Source of the DNA: CAYJLF01 sp964371055
GTDB lineage: Bacteria > Eisenbacteria > RBG-16-71-46 > CAIMUX01
Assembly: GCA_964371055.1 (NCBI GenBank)
Contig: CAYJLF010000006.1
Coordinates: 194,561-258,560, forward strand
Length of the DNA: 64,000 nucleotides
Direction of reading: 5' to 3'
The notes beneath the pieces were generated by a model. The model was not told the origin of the DNA, did not search any database, and saw only the letters and a program-made list of their open reading frames with translations. The first letter of the stretch is position 1, and every line of letters begins with the position of its first letter. Shown one piece after another: positions 34,443 to 44,480 of the stretch. A program made the position numbers and the translations under genes.

Positions 34443-37142
34443 ATGAAGAATGGGGCACGACCCGATCCGGACCGGATCCTCGCCCGGATCGCGAGCGAGG
34501 AAGCCGGGGCCGCCCGCGGACGCCTGAAGGTCTTCCTCGGCGCGGCTGCCGGCGTGGGGAAGACCTACGCCATGCTCGAGCAGGCGCGCGTCCGGCGCCA
34601 GCAGGGTATCGACGTCGTGGTCGGGTGGGTCGAGACCCACAGTCGCGCGGAGACGGCCGCGCTGCTGGACGGACTGGAGACTCTCCCGCCGCAAGTCCAC
34701 GAACGGCGCGGCCTGCCGCTGCGCGAGTTCGACCTCGATGGGGCGCTGGCACGCCGGCCCCGGCTGCTCCTGCTGGACGAGCTGGCGCACACCAACGCGA
34801 TCGGCGCCCGGCACGCCAAACGCTGGCAGGACGCGGAAGAGCTGCTGGCCTCCGGCATCGACATCTTCACGACCGTGAACATCCAGCATCTCGAAAGCCT
34901 GAACGATGTCGTCAAGCAGGTGACCGGGGTCACGGTCCGAGAGACGGTGCCGGATCACGTGCTCGAACAGGCCGACGAGGTTGAGCTCGTCGATCTGACT
35001 CCGGAGGACCTGCTCGAACGATTACGTGAGGGCAAGGTCTACATTCCCGAACAGGCGGAGCGCGCGGCCCGGAACTTCTTCACGCGCGGCAACCTCATCG
35101 CGCTGCGCGAGCTGGCGCTCCGCCGCACCGCGGAACGGGTCGACTCCGAGCTACGCACCTACAAAGACGACCAGGAGATCGATCGAGTCCTCCCCGTCGC
35201 GGAACGCCTCCTGGTCTGCGTCAGCCCGAGTCCCACCGCCGCCCGCGTCGTGCGCTCCGCTGCGCGCATGGCGTCGGGCCTGCGCGCTCCGTGGATCGTG
35301 GCCTGCGTGGAACGCCCGGGCGACCCGCGGCAGACCGAGGCCGACCGCGAGCGCCTCAGCGAGACCATGCGCCTGGCCGACTCGCTCGGCGCGGAGACCG
35401 TCACGCTGACGGGGTGGAAGCCGGCGGAGGAGCTCCTGCTCTATGCCCGCGCGCGCAATGTCACCAAGATCGTCATCGGCAAGCCCGCTTCGCCCTGGTG
35501 GCGCTACCGGCTCTTCGGCTCGGTGGCCGAGGCGCTCATCCGCCAGAGCGACGACATCGATGTCTTCGTCATCCGGGGCGATTCCGCAGAGAAGGCTTCG
35601 GCCGGACGGCCCCGTCTGCGCCGAAGCAGCCCGACGCGCTCCTACGCCATGGCAGCCGCGGCCGTCACGCTCACGACGCTCATCTGCCATGCGCTGCTGC
35701 CGCGTCTCGCTGCTTCCAACCTGGTGATGATCTATCTGCTTTGCGTGGCGGCCGTGGCGGCGATGCTGGGCCGGGGTCCGTCCATTCTCGCTTCCATCCT
35801 GTCGGTGGCGACGTTCGATTTCTTTCTCGTGCCTCCGTACATGACCTTCGCCGTGGCCGATGGGCAGTACTTCGTCACCTTCGCGGTCATGCTGATCGTC
35901 GCCCTGCTGACGAGCTCCCTGACGGTGCGCTTGCGCCAGCAGTCCGAACACCACCGGCGCCGACAGGAGCGAACCGCCACTCTCTACCGGCTGAGCCGGG
36001 AGTTCGTCCTTTCCACCTCGCTCCCCGAGGTCGCGCGCGTCATCGAGCTTCAGTTCGGCGAGGCGTTTGGGGCCGAAGTCTGGATCCTGCTGCCGGGCGC
36101 CGAAGACACTCTGCAGCCCGCGCCCGGCGTGACCTCGGTCTTCCCCCTCGGCCCACGCGAGCGCGCCGTCGCAGACTGGGCGTACCGGCACGGGCAGATG
36201 GCGGGGCCCGGCACTTCCACCTTGCGGGAGGCCCGCGCGCTCTACCTGCCTCTGCGGACAGCCCGCGGCGCTCTCGGGGTCATCGGGTTGTTTTCCGAAG
36301 CCGGCCCCGAGGACCTCACGCCCGAACGCGCCGAACTGCTCGAGGCGTGCGCGAACCAGGCGGCCGTCGGAATCGAACGGGCGATCCTGGCCGAGGAGGC
36401 GGAAAAGACCCGCGTTTCGGCCGAGACCGAGCGGCTGCGCAACCTGCTGCTCAGTTCGGTCTCGCATGATCTGCGGACTCCGCTGGCCACCGTCACCGGC
36501 GCAGCCAGCACTATCCTGGAGGGAGGAGCCCTCCTCTCCGACGATGCCAGGCGCGAACTCACGCAGTCGATTCTCGAAGAGTCGGGCCGGCTCAACCGGT
36601 TGCTGGGCAACCTGCTCAGCATGACGCGAATCGAGTCGGGTCCGATCCACCTTCGGCGGGAGTGGCAGCCGATCGAGGAGACCCTGGGGGCGGCGATGAA
36701 CCACCTGGAGCGCGTCCTACGCGTTCATCCGGTCTCCGTCCACGTCTCGGACGACCTGCCCCTGGTTCACATCGACGGTGAGCTCTTCGTCCAGGTCTTT
36801 TCCAATCTTCTCGACAACGCGGTGAAGTACTCGGGCTCCGACACCCCCATCGATGTCCGCGCCTGGTCCGGGGGAACGGAGGTCGTGGTCGAGATCGCCG
36901 ATCACGGCCCGGGCCTGCCTCCCGGTGAGGAAGAGCGCATCTTCGAGAAGTTCTATCGGGGCCCGCAGGCCGGCGATCGGAGCGGCTCCGGGCTCGGTCT
37001 CGCCATCTGCCGCGGTATCATCGAGGCGCACGGCGGGAGGATCACCTCCGGGAACCGCCCGGAGGGCGGGGCCGTCTTCCGGATCTTCATCCCGGTCGCC
37101 AATCCTCCACCATCCGTCGAGCCGGACGAGGCGGACGCATGA
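34443..37142 (+). CDS. kdpD: KdpD, potassium-responsive sensor histidine kinase
   Basis: The 899-residue protein carries the full KdpD architecture. It has a KdpD N-terminal domain with Walker-like GAAAGVGKTYAM, a universal-stress-protein domain (RLLVCVSPSPTAARVV), a cluster of membrane helices (DUF4118; LVMIYLLCVAAVAAML), a GAF-like region, HisKA with SVSHDLRTPLATV (phospho-His) and HATPase with NLLDNAVKYSG and GSGLGLAIC. It senses K+ limitation or ionic stress and phosphorylates KdpE, whose gene overlaps its stop (ATGA). No truncation is evident. Confidence 0.95.
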   Translation: MKNGARPDPDRILARIASEEAGAARGRLKVFLGAAAGVGKTYAMLEQARVRRQQGIDVVVGWVETHSRAETAALLDGLETLPPQVHERRGLPLREFDLDGALARRPRLLLLDELAHTNAIGARHAKRWQDAEELLASGIDIFTTVNIQHLESLNDVVKQVTGVTVRETVPDHVLEQADEVELVDLTPEDLLERLREGKVYIPEQAERAARNFFTRGNLIALRELALRRTAERVDSELRTYKDDQEIDRVLPVAERLLVCVSPSPTAARVVRSAARMASGLRAPWIVACVERPGDPRQTEADRERLSETMRLADSLGAETVTLTGWKPAEELLLYARARNVTKIVIGKPASPWWRYRLFGSVAEALIRQSDDIDVFVIRGDSAEKASAGRPRLRRSSPTRSYAMAAAAVTLTTLICHALLPRLAASNLVMIYLLCVAAVAAMLGRGPSILASILSVATFDFFLVPPYMTFAVADGQYFVTFAVMLIVALLTSSLTVRLRQQSEHHRRRQERTATLYRLSREFVLSTSLPEVARVIELQFGEAFGAEVWILLPGAEDTLQPAPGVTSVFPLGPRERAVADWAYRHGQMAGPGTSTLREARALYLPLRTARGALGVIGLFSEAGPEDLTPERAELLEACANQAAVGIERAILAEEAEKTRVSAETERLRNLLLSSVSHDLRTPLATVTGAASTILEGGALLSDDARRELTQSILEESGRLNRLLGNLLSMTRIESGPIHLRREWQPIEETLGAAMNHLERVLRVHPVSVHVSDDLPLVHIDGELFVQVFSNLLDNAVKYSGSDTPIDVRAWSGGTEVVVEIADHGPGLPPGEEERIFEKFYRGPQAGDRSGSGLGLAICRGIIEAHGGRITSGNRPEGGAVFRIFIPVANPPPSVEPDEADA

Positions 37143-37870
37143 ACGAGACGGCACGAGTCACCGTTCTGGTCATCGAAGACGACCCCCAGATCCGCAAATT
37201 CCTCCGCGTGACTCTGTCGAGTCACGGCTACCACCTGGTCGAGGCGGTGAACGGCGAGGAAGGCCTGCGCCTCGCGGCCTCTCATCGACCGGAGTTGATC
37301 ATCCTCGACCTCGGATTGCCCGATCTCGACGGGCTTGTCGTCACCCGCGAGTTACGCGAGTGGACGTCCACCCCGATCCTGGTTCTCTCGGCGCGCGGCC
37401 GGGAAGGAGACAAGATCGCCGCCCTGGATGCCGGCGCCGATGACTACGTGACCAAACCGTTTGGCGTCGGGGAACTCCTGGCGCGCATGCGCGTGGCCCT
37501 GCGTCACGCCATCACCGCGGCCGGGGGCGAAGCCGAACCGGTCTACAGGTCGGGCGATCTCCAGGTCGATCTCACCCGCCGCCTGGTCCGGCTGCACGAC
37601 ACCGAGGTCCATTTGACGCCCATCGAATATCGGATCCTCGCCATGCTTGTGCGCCATGCTGGACGGGTGGTCACGCACCGCCAGCTTCTCGCCGAGGTGT
37701 GGGGACCGACGTTCGAGGGAGAGTCGCACTATCTGCGCGTCTATATGCAGCAACTACGCAAGAAGCTCGAAGAGGTCCCCGCGCGGCCGCGTTACCTCCG
37801 CACCGAGCCGGGCGTCGGCTACCGGCTGACCGAACCCTCCGAGGAGAATCCGAGGCGCGAGACGATCTAG
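37139..37870 (+). CDS. kdpE: KdpE, OmpR-type response regulator of kdp
   Basis: The 243-residue protein has a receiver domain (VLVIEDDPQIRKFLRV; phospho-Asp in LIILDLGLPDLDG; DDYVTKPFGVGELLAR) followed by an OmpR-type winged-helix domain (LTPIEYRILAMLVRHAGRVV, HYLRVYMQQLRKKLE, GVGYRL). It is translationally coupled to kdpD and should activate the kdp promoter. It ends the operon. The 44-bp space to the convergent cusA gene shows no strong terminator. Confidence 0.95.
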   Translation: MNETARVTVLVIEDDPQIRKFLRVTLSSHGYHLVEAVNGEEGLRLAASHRPELIILDLGLPDLDGLVVTRELREWTSTPILVLSARGREGDKIAALDAGADDYVTKPFGVGELLARMRVALRHAITAAGGEAEPVYRSGDLQVDLTRRLVRLHDTEVHLTPIEYRILAMLVRHAGRVVTHRQLLAEVWGPTFEGESHYLRVYMQQLRKKLEEVPARPRYLRTEPGVGYRLTEPSEENPRRETI

Positions 37871-37914
37871 CAGGGTGCGGACGAACGCGGTCGACCGGCC
37901 GGGCACTACCGCCC

Positions 37915-40900
37915 TTACCCTCTCGGAATCCCCCGCCCCTTCCAGAGCTTGTAGATCGCGGGATACACCAGCAATTCGAGCAGAAACGACGTAGCCAGTC
38001 CCCCGATCATCGGCGCGGCGACCCGCTTCATCACGTCAGCCCCGGCGGAGGTCGACCACATGATCGGGAGCAGCCCGAGGAAGGTCGACATCACCGTCAT
38101 CATCTTCGGCCGCGCCCGCCGTACCGCGCCGTGCACGATCGCCTCGTCCAGTTCGCTCAGGGTGCGGAGCCTCCCCTCGGCCCTGGCCCGATCGTACGAC
38201 AGGTCGAGGAAGAGCAGCATGAAGACCGCCATCTCGGCATCCAGACCCAGGAGGGCGATCATTCCCACCCACGCCGCGATCGAGACGTTGTAGTCCAGCA
38301 GGTGGAAGAGCCAGATCGCCCCCACGGCCGAGAACGGCACCGCCAGCATCACGATCATCGCCTTCGTGGCCGAGCGCGTGTTGGCCAGCAGCAGCAGAAA
38401 GATCAGGATGAGGGTCGCCGGTATCACCAGCTTCAGCCGTTCGCGCACCCGGATCATGTTCTCGTACTGCCCGCTCCACTGGAGGACATAGCCGGCCGGG
38501 AGGGTGACCTCATCCCGCACGATTCGCTTGGCTTCCTCCACGTATCCGCCGATGTCGCGCCCGGCCACGTCGACATAGACGTAGCTGGCAAGGAATCCGT
38601 TCTCGTTCCGGAGCATCGAGGGACCCGACACCACCCGGAGATCGGCCACCTGCGCCATGGGAATCCGCGCGCCGCCCGGGGTGTCGACAAGGACGCGCCC
38701 CAGCTTGTCGAGATCGTCCCGCAGTTCCCGCGGATAGCGAACGTTGACCGGGTACCGAGCGCGGCCGTCGATGACCGTGTCGAGGTTCTCTCCCCCCACG
38801 GCGGTCATGATGACCTCCTGCAGGTCGGCGATCGTCAGGCCATAGCGCGCCAGTTCCTCCCGGCGCGGCTCGAAGTCGACGAAGTACCCCCCCGCCGCGC
38901 GCTCGGCGAAGATGCTGCGAGTGCCGGGCACTCTTCCGAGCACCGCTTCGATTCGCAGGCCGATCGCTTCCAGCTCGCGCAGGTCCTCGCCGAAGATCTT
39001 GATCCCGACGGGGGTGCGCACGCCGGTGGTGAGCATGTCGATCCGCGCTTTGATCGGCATCGTCCAGGCGTTGGTCACTCCCGGGATCCGGAGCGCGCGA
39101 TCCATATCGCTCACCAGCTCGTCCCACGAGATCCGGTCGGGCCAGATCGGCCGGACCAGCGGTTGAAGGAATCCCGGCATCCAGGACGAGTACCAGCGTT
39201 CCTTCGCCCGCCACTGGTCGGACGGCTTCAGAATGACGGTCGTTTCCATCATCGACAGCGGGGCCGGGTCGGTCGACGTCTCCGCGCGCCCCGCCTTGCC
39301 GTAGACCCGCTCCACCTCCGGGAAACTCTTCAGCACCCGGTCCTGCGTTTCCAGGAGCTCACGGGCCTGCGTGACCGAAATCCCCGGCAGGGTCGTCGGC
39401 ATGTAGAGGATCGACCCCTCGTTGAGCGGCGGCATGAACTCCGTCCCCAGACGGAAGTAGGCCGGGATGCTCACCGCCACGAGGACCAGGGCGGCCGCGA
39501 TCACCTTGCGCGGGTGCCGCAGCACGAAGCGGCAGGCCGGCTCGTAGACGCGAAAGATCGCCCGGCTGATCGGGTGCTTCTCTTCCGCGTAGTAGGTCCC
39601 GACCAGCGCCGAGGTCGCCGCGCGGGCCAGCCACCGCGGCCGGAAGTGGAACGGATCGATCCGGGCGAACATCATGCGCATGGCCGGGTCGAGCGTGACC
39701 GCGAGAAGCGCCGCCAGGGCCATCGCCAGGTTCTTGGAGTAGGCCAGAGGCTTGAAAAGGCGACCTTCCTGGTCGACCAGGGTGAAGATCGGGAAGAACG
39801 CCACGGCGATCACGAGCAGCGAGAAGAAGACCGACGGACCGACCTCTTTCAACGCCTCGAGGCGGACAGCAAAAAAGTCTCCCTTTCTCCCTTCCTGCTG
39901 CCAGAGGTGGATCTTGTGGTAAGCGTTCTCCACCTCGACGATCGCGCCGTCCACCAGCACGCCGATCGAGATCGCGATCCCGGCCAGCGACATGATGTTG
40001 ACCGTGACCCCCATCGCGCGCAGCGGAATGAAGGCCAAGAGCACCGAAATCGGGATCGTCACGATCGGCACGATGGCCGAAGGGATGTGCCAGAGGAAAA
40101 GGAGGATGACGAACGAGACGATGATCATCTGCAGGATCAGCTCGTGCGTGAGGGTGTCGATCGCGCGATGGATCAGGTCGCTGCGATCGTAGGTCGTGAC
40201 GAACTCCACCCCCTCCGGCAGACCGTGCTCGAGCTCGCGGAGCCGTTCCTTGACCCGGTCGATCACCTGGAGCGCGTTCTCGCCGTGACGCATGACGACG
40301 ATGCCGCCGACCGCATCCCCCTGTCCGTCGAGGTCCGCGACGCCGCGGCGGATCTCCGGGCCGAACTCGACCCTCGCCACGTCCCGCAGGCGAACCGGCA
40401 CGCCGTCGGGACCGGCTTTCACGACGGTCGAAGCGAAGTCGTCCAGGGTCCGCGCATAGCCCCGAGCGCGCACCATGTACTCGGCTCCGCTCCACTCCAG
40501 CAGCCGGCCCCCGGCCTCGCGATTGGTGTTCCGCACGGCCGCCATCACCTGGTGCAGCGGGACCTCCAGGGCGGCCAGGCGGTTCGGATCGACCGTGATC
40601 TGGAACTGCCGCTGATAACCCCCGATCGAGGCCACCTCCGCCACTCCCGGCACCGACTGGATGGCATAGCGCAGCGTCCAGTCCTGGTAGGAGCGGAGTT
40701 CGTCGAGCGAGTGCCGTCCGTCACGGTCGACCAGCGCGTACTGAAAGACCCAGCCGACCCCGGTGGCATCGGGTCCCAGCTCGACTTTGACCTCCCCCGG
40801 CAGCGACGGCTGGATCTTGCTCAGATACTCCAGGACCCGCGATCGCGCCCAGTAGAGGTCGGTCCCGTCCTCGAAGATGACGTAGACAAAGGAGTAGCCG

Positions 40901-41160
40901 AAGTCGGAGAAGCCGCGGATCGCCTTGACCTTGGGTGCGCCGAGCAGCCCGCTGACGATCGGGTAGGTGACCTGGTCCTCCAGGATGTCGGGGGAACGAT
41001 CCCAGCGCGAGTAGACGATCACCTGTGTGTCGGACAGATCCGGCAGGGCATCCAGGCGGATCGTGCGCAGCGTGTGCACGGCAAACGCACAGAGCATCGC
41101 CGCCGCCAGGAGGACGAGGAGGCGATTCCTCGCCGAGAACTCGATCAGGCTGGGGATCAA
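37915..41160 (-). CDS. cusA: CusA-type heavy-metal RND efflux pump, Cu(I)/Ag(I)
   Basis: This is a 1081-residue RND transporter with the two-fold 12-helix layout and large periplasmic loops. The three methionines that bind Cu(I)/Ag(I) in E. coli CusA (573, 623, 672) have clear counterparts: SILYMPTTLPG (about 587), APLSMMETT (about 637) and RIDMLTTGV (about 708). Central helix motifs LVDGAIVEVENAY and VAGRDIGGYVEE are also CusA-like. It uses the proton gradient to export monovalent copper or silver from periplasm or cytoplasm through CusB and the TolC partner. The start overlaps the cusB end by four bases. It is last in the operon. Confidence 0.95.
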   Translation of the reverse strand: MIPSLIEFSARNRLLVLLAAAMLCAFAVHTLRTIRLDALPDLSDTQVIVYSRWDRSPDILEDQVTYPIVSGLLGAPKVKAIRGFSDFGYSFVYVIFEDGTDLYWARSRVLEYLSKIQPSLPGEVKVELGPDATGVGWVFQYALVDRDGRHSLDELRSYQDWTLRYAIQSVPGVAEVASIGGYQRQFQITVDPNRLAALEVPLHQVMAAVRNTNREAGGRLLEWSGAEYMVRARGYARTLDDFASTVVKAGPDGVPVRLRDVARVEFGPEIRRGVADLDGQGDAVGGIVVMRHGENALQVIDRVKERLRELEHGLPEGVEFVTTYDRSDLIHRAIDTLTHELILQMIIVSFVILLFLWHIPSAIVPIVTIPISVLLAFIPLRAMGVTVNIMSLAGIAISIGVLVDGAIVEVENAYHKIHLWQQEGRKGDFFAVRLEALKEVGPSVFFSLLVIAVAFFPIFTLVDQEGRLFKPLAYSKNLAMALAALLAVTLDPAMRMMFARIDPFHFRPRWLARAATSALVGTYYAEEKHPISRAIFRVYEPACRFVLRHPRKVIAAALVLVAVSIPAYFRLGTEFMPPLNEGSILYMPTTLPGISVTQARELLETQDRVLKSFPEVERVYGKAGRAETSTDPAPLSMMETTVILKPSDQWRAKERWYSSWMPGFLQPLVRPIWPDRISWDELVSDMDRALRIPGVTNAWTMPIKARIDMLTTGVRTPVGIKIFGEDLRELEAIGLRIEAVLGRVPGTRSIFAERAAGGYFVDFEPRREELARYGLTIADLQEVIMTAVGGENLDTVIDGRARYPVNVRYPRELRDDLDKLGRVLVDTPGGARIPMAQVADLRVVSGPSMLRNENGFLASYVYVDVAGRDIGGYVEEAKRIVRDEVTLPAGYVLQWSGQYENMIRVRERLKLVIPATLILIFLLLLANTRSATKAMIVMLAVPFSAVGAIWLFHLLDYNVSIAAWVGMIALLGLDAEMAVFMLLFLDLSYDRARAEGRLRTLSELDEAIVHGAVRRARPKMMTVMSTFLGLLPIMWSTSAGADVMKRVAAPMIGGLATSFLLELLVYPAIYKLWKGRGIPRG

Positions 41161-42515
41161 TGCTCGGCCTTCGGAGTCGTCGCGCCCAGGCCCGCCAGCG
41201 CCGCGCGGATCCGCGACTCGGAGTCGAGCAGGAAGTTGGCCCGCACCACCACCTCCTCGCCCTCGGCCAGTCCGTCATAGATCTGGGCCAGGCCGCCGGA
41301 GCGGGCGCCGACCTCGACGGAGCGCGGCTCGAAGTCTCCCCCTCCCCGGTGCACGAAGACGATCTGCCGCTCACCGGTATCGAGGATCGCGTTGTCCGGG
41401 ATGGTGAGCGCTTCGCCCTGGTCGATCCGCACCGTCACGTCGGCATACATGCCCGGCTTCAGCAGGCCGAAGTCGTTGGCAAAGACGAGCCGGGCCCGCA
41501 CGGTGCGCGTGGCGTCATCCAGGTAGGGATAGATGAAGTCGATCTCGCCGGAGAGCGCCACGCTCGGGTCGTAGGGCAACCGCAGATCGGCCGGCTGCCC
41601 CTCGCTCAACCCCCGCGCCTCGTACTCATAAAACGGCGCCTCGATCCAGACGGTCGAGAAGTCCGCGACGGTGAGGAGTTCCATCCCCGGCTCGACCTTC
41701 ATCCCTTCGTAGACCTCGCGCGCGGTCAGAGTCCCGGAGACGGGGGCGGTCAGGACGACGGCACGGGAGGGCTGGCGCGTCCGTTCGAGCTCCTCGAGCG
41801 CGCGGGGCGGTACATCGAGGAGCCGCAGTCGTTCGCGGGCGGCTTCGACCAGGATTTCGGCGGACGTCCCGCCTCGATCTCTCGTCTCGAGCGCCCGTAC
41901 GAACTCCTCCTGGCCGGCCAGCAGCTCGGGGGAGTAGATCGAGAGCAGCGGCTCGCCCCGGCGCACCGCCTGCCCGCTCCTGTTGATGTGGAGCTTCTCG
42001 ACCCAGCCCGACACCTTGGTCTGCACCCGGCGCACGCGCGCTTCGTCCGCCGTGACGATGCCGGAAGTGCGGATCGTCAGCTCCATCGACCGCGTCTCCG
42101 CCGGCTGCGTGCGCACGCCGGCCAATCGGATCGCGTCGCCGCTGAGGTAGACCGTCGCCATGCCGGGCACGCTGGAGACGCCGCCGCCCTGCTGCGCCGC
42201 GAATTCGGCGGCCGGCACCAGGTCCATCCCGCAGATCGGACAGTCGCCCTTGTGATCGACGACGTAAGTGGGATGCATGGGACAGAGCCAGAGCTCGGTT
42301 CTGGACTCAGAGGCCGAGGCGGAATCTCCACCTTTGCCGCCCGGCGTCGCCTCGCCACCGGCACGCTCGCCCCTCCCGGGCTCTCCGCATCCGACCACCA
42401 ATGCGATGGCGATCAGCCCGACCAGCCACGCTTCGGGTCGGGCCAGGGCGGCGCGTCCGCGCGCCCCGATGCCGGCCGCGCCGTCGGTCATCCCAAAGGT
42501 CCGCTCAGTGCGCAT
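41157..42515 (-). CDS. cusB: CusB-type periplasmic adaptor with N-terminal heavy-metal-binding domain
   Basis: The 452-residue lipoprotein (VVGCGEPG lipobox-like site after a hydrophobic segment) carries a heavy-metal-binding domain, LWLCPMHPTYVVDHKGDC then PICGMDLVP. It continues as a membrane-fusion protein (TIRTSGIVTADEARVRRVQT, GWVEKLHINRSGQAVRRGEP, LTAPVSGTLTAREVYEGMKV, VTVRIDQGEALTIPDNAILD). It links the RND pump to the outer-membrane channel and may pass Cu(I) to it. The ATG at 42515 follows GGGAGGAGAACGGAC and overlaps the channel gene's 3' end by 11 bases. An in-frame extension upstream lacks a ribosome site. Confidence 0.92.
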   Translation of the reverse strand: MRTERTFGMTDGAAGIGARGRAALARPEAWLVGLIAIALVVGCGEPGRGERAGGEATPGGKGGDSASASESRTELWLCPMHPTYVVDHKGDCPICGMDLVPAAEFAAQQGGGVSSVPGMATVYLSGDAIRLAGVRTQPAETRSMELTIRTSGIVTADEARVRRVQTKVSGWVEKLHINRSGQAVRRGEPLLSIYSPELLAGQEEFVRALETRDRGGTSAEILVEAARERLRLLDVPPRALEELERTRQPSRAVVLTAPVSGTLTAREVYEGMKVEPGMELLTVADFSTVWIEAPFYEYEARGLSEGQPADLRLPYDPSVALSGEIDFIYPYLDDATRTVRARLVFANDFGLLKPGMYADVTVRIDQGEALTIPDNAILDTGERQIVFVHRGGGDFEPRSVEVGARSGGLAQIYDGLAEGEEVVVRANFLLDSESRIRAALAGLGATTPKAEH

Positions 42516-43713
42516 GTCCGTTCTCCTCCCCCACCGGATCCCTCCCCGCCAAGGCACGCCAGGTCGAGACCGCGGTATAGAGGTCGGCCTCGCGACGGGC
42601 CCGCATCGACCGCGCCTCGACCAGAAGACGAAGACCATCGATCAGGTCACCGGCGTCGCCCTGGCCGGTGGTGTAGGCCGCCCGCGCCGCGTCGAGCGCC
42701 AGGCCGGCCCGGGGCACGGTCTCCTCGTCCAATCGCCGGATCTGCGCCGCGGCGGCCCGGACGCGCGCCTCGAAGGTCTCGATGGCCGACCCGGCGTCCA
42801 AGAGCGCCTCGCGCACGTCTGCCCCCGCCATCGCCTCTTCCTGTCGAGCCTCCCGCAGCATCGCGCCCTGCTTCTGTCCGCTCCAGACCGGAAGCTCCAC
42901 GCCGATGCGCGCCGAGACCATCGGATCGATCGACCCGCGGTAGCCGTACTCCGCCCCGATCGAGAGATCCGGCCACCGCTCGCGCCGGGCGGATTGGGTG
43001 CGAAGATGCGCCGCCTCGAGACGAGCCCGGGCGACCCGAACTTCGGCGAAGGAGTCGGCCGGCGCGGAGCTCGCCGGCGCAGAGACCCCGGCCTCCGGGA
43101 GGTGGGGAGCGGTCGTGATCGCCGTGCTTCCCGGCCGATCGAGCCACGCATTGACTTCGGCCTGGAGTTCCGCGCGCATCGCCGCGAGGTCATCCCGGCG
43201 CTCGTCGATCCGGACCCGCTCGAGCTGGAGGCGCACGAGATCGAACTGGGAGGCCTGGGAGTTCTGATACCGCGCCGTGACCGAGCCGAGCAGGAGGTCG
43301 ACGAGCGCGGCTGTTTCCAGCAGCGCCTCATCCTCGCGATCGAAGGCGTAGAGGCTAGCGTATCCAGCCCGCACCGCCGCGGCGATCCGGCGACGAGCCG
43401 ACACCAGGTCCTGGCCGGCCACCGCGGCGCTCGCCTCCGCGGCCGCGCGCCGGCGGCCCAACTTGCCCGGCCACGGAAGAACCTGGCTGAGTTCAAGCCC
43501 AGCCATCGACATCGGATCGTCCCCGATCTCCGCCCACGGGTACTTGGGCCCTCGGAGGCTGAACCCGACCATCGGGTCGGGAGGCGCCGCCGCTGCCCTT
43601 GCCGCTTCCTTCGCCGCCGCCGCTCGCGCGGCCAGCGCCTCGAGGGAGGGCGCCGCCTCGAGGGCACGGATCACGAGTGCATCGATCGCGGCGGAGACCG
43701 CCCGATCATCCAC
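42505..43713 (-). CDS. TolC-family outer-membrane efflux channel (CusC role)
   Basis: About 402 residues have the long amphipathic alpha-helical repeats of TolC proteins: LVIRALEAAPSLEALAARA, AAPPDPMVGFSLRGPKYP, SLYAFDREDEALLETAALVD and a second set from VRVARARLEAAHLR. MAGLELSQVLPWPGKLG is a family signature. The start is uncertain. GTG 43713 is a guess, and no convincing signal peptide is encoded in this frame before the upstream gene ends at 43830. The protein may use a start further upstream or be N-terminally decayed. It completes the tripartite Cu/Ag efflux system. Confidence 0.8.
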   Translation of the reverse strand: MDDRAVSAAIDALVIRALEAAPSLEALAARAAAAKEAARAAAAPPDPMVGFSLRGPKYPWAEIGDDPMSMAGLELSQVLPWPGKLGRRRAAAEASAAVAGQDLVSARRRIAAAVRAGYASLYAFDREDEALLETAALVDLLLGSVTARYQNSQASQFDLVRLQLERVRIDERRDDLAAMRAELQAEVNAWLDRPGSTAITTAPHLPEAGVSAPASSAPADSFAEVRVARARLEAAHLRTQSARRERWPDLSIGAEYGYRGSIDPMVSARIGVELPVWSGQKQGAMLREARQEEAMAGADVREALLDAGSAIETFEARVRAAAAQIRRLDEETVPRAGLALDAARAAYTTGQGDAGDLIDGLRLLVEARSMRARREADLYTAVSTWRALAGRDPVGEENGHAH

Positions 43714-43829
43714 GGTATCCGTCGCGCTTCGACTCCCGCGTGCGCGCAGATCCGAGAGAGATGAGCCTGTGCCGCGGATCTGGTCGGCGGCGGGAGACTC
43801 AGCCTCGTGATCGGTCCCGGCTGGCCCGG

Positions 43830-44480
43830 TCAGCGCGTCGTCTGCCTCTCGCCCGACGTCTCGTTCCCTGCCTTCCGCTCGGGCGTCCGGAAGGCCGGTG
43901 CGAAAGTCACTTCCTTCTCGCGTCCCCGGAGCCCCTTGACGCGGATCGTGGCCGAAAGCTCCTCCGGCTTGACGCCCGCCAGATCGGCCTTCCCGAAGAG
44001 CGCGTCCTGGTGGTACAGGATCATTCCGCGGCACGGCTCGCACTCTCCGGGCCGATCTTGTACAACCTCGGGATGCATCGGGCAGAAGAAGACGCCGGTC
44101 TTCTCGTCGGCCGGCTTCTGCGTCACGAGTTTCACTTCAACCGACCTGCCGCCGGGGAGCTTCAGGACCGCGGTGCCGGTCGCCTTCTCCACCATCGCCG
44201 GAGCGAGCTCATCGGTGTAGAGGTAGACGCGAATGCCATCGGCGCTGACCACCGTTTCGAAGACATGCGCCTGGGTCGTGCTGAGGGCACCGCCGTAAAG
44301 AGGAGCGGTTGTGGCCGCCGCCGTGGATGCCTTTTCGTCTGCGGCGCGCGCGGAATGCTCGAGCGCGACCGTCAGGGCGAGGCTCATCGCGACCATCGCG
44401 ATTCCGGCGATGGCGGTTCGGGGCATGCGCATGTTCCGCGCTCCGCGCGTGTGATCGGTCTTTGGGCTGGTCCCATGCAT
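43830..44480 (-). CDS. Secreted heavy-metal-binding-domain protein of the cus operon
   Basis: The 216-residue protein has a hydrophobic export segment (TAIAGIAMVAMSLALTVAL, then SARA) and, near residue 145, FFCPMHPEVVQDRPGECEPC with RGMIL. This is a heavy-metal-binding domain in which the usual CPICGM is changed to CEPCRGM. Beta-rich sequence surrounds it (AHVFETVVSADGIRVYLYTD, GRSVEVKLVTQK). A periplasmic copper or silver chaperone feeding CusB is plausible. The ATG at 44480 follows GGGAGG, which lies inside a small hairpin (GGAGG-AAA-CCTCC, 44483-44495) that could hide the ribosome site. An ATG at 44432 (MRMPRT) would give a more conventional signal peptide. Confidence 0.75.
   Translation of the reverse strand: MHGTSPKTDHTRGARNMRMPRTAIAGIAMVAMSLALTVALEHSARAADEKASTAAATTAPLYGGALSTTQAHVFETVVSADGIRVYLYTDELAPAMVEKATGTAVLKLPGGRSVEVKLVTQKPADEKTGVFFCPMHPEVVQDRPGECEPCRGMILYHQDALFGKADLAGVKPEELSATIRVKGLRGREKEVTFAPAFRTPERKAGNETSGERQTTR

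Noticed and set aside
37699..41280. An open frame of about 1190 codons on the plus strand through cusA.
   Set aside because: Composition is Arg/Asp/His/Gln-rich, as in antisense of GC-rich genes. The minus strand encodes a full-length RND pump with its metal-binding methionines.
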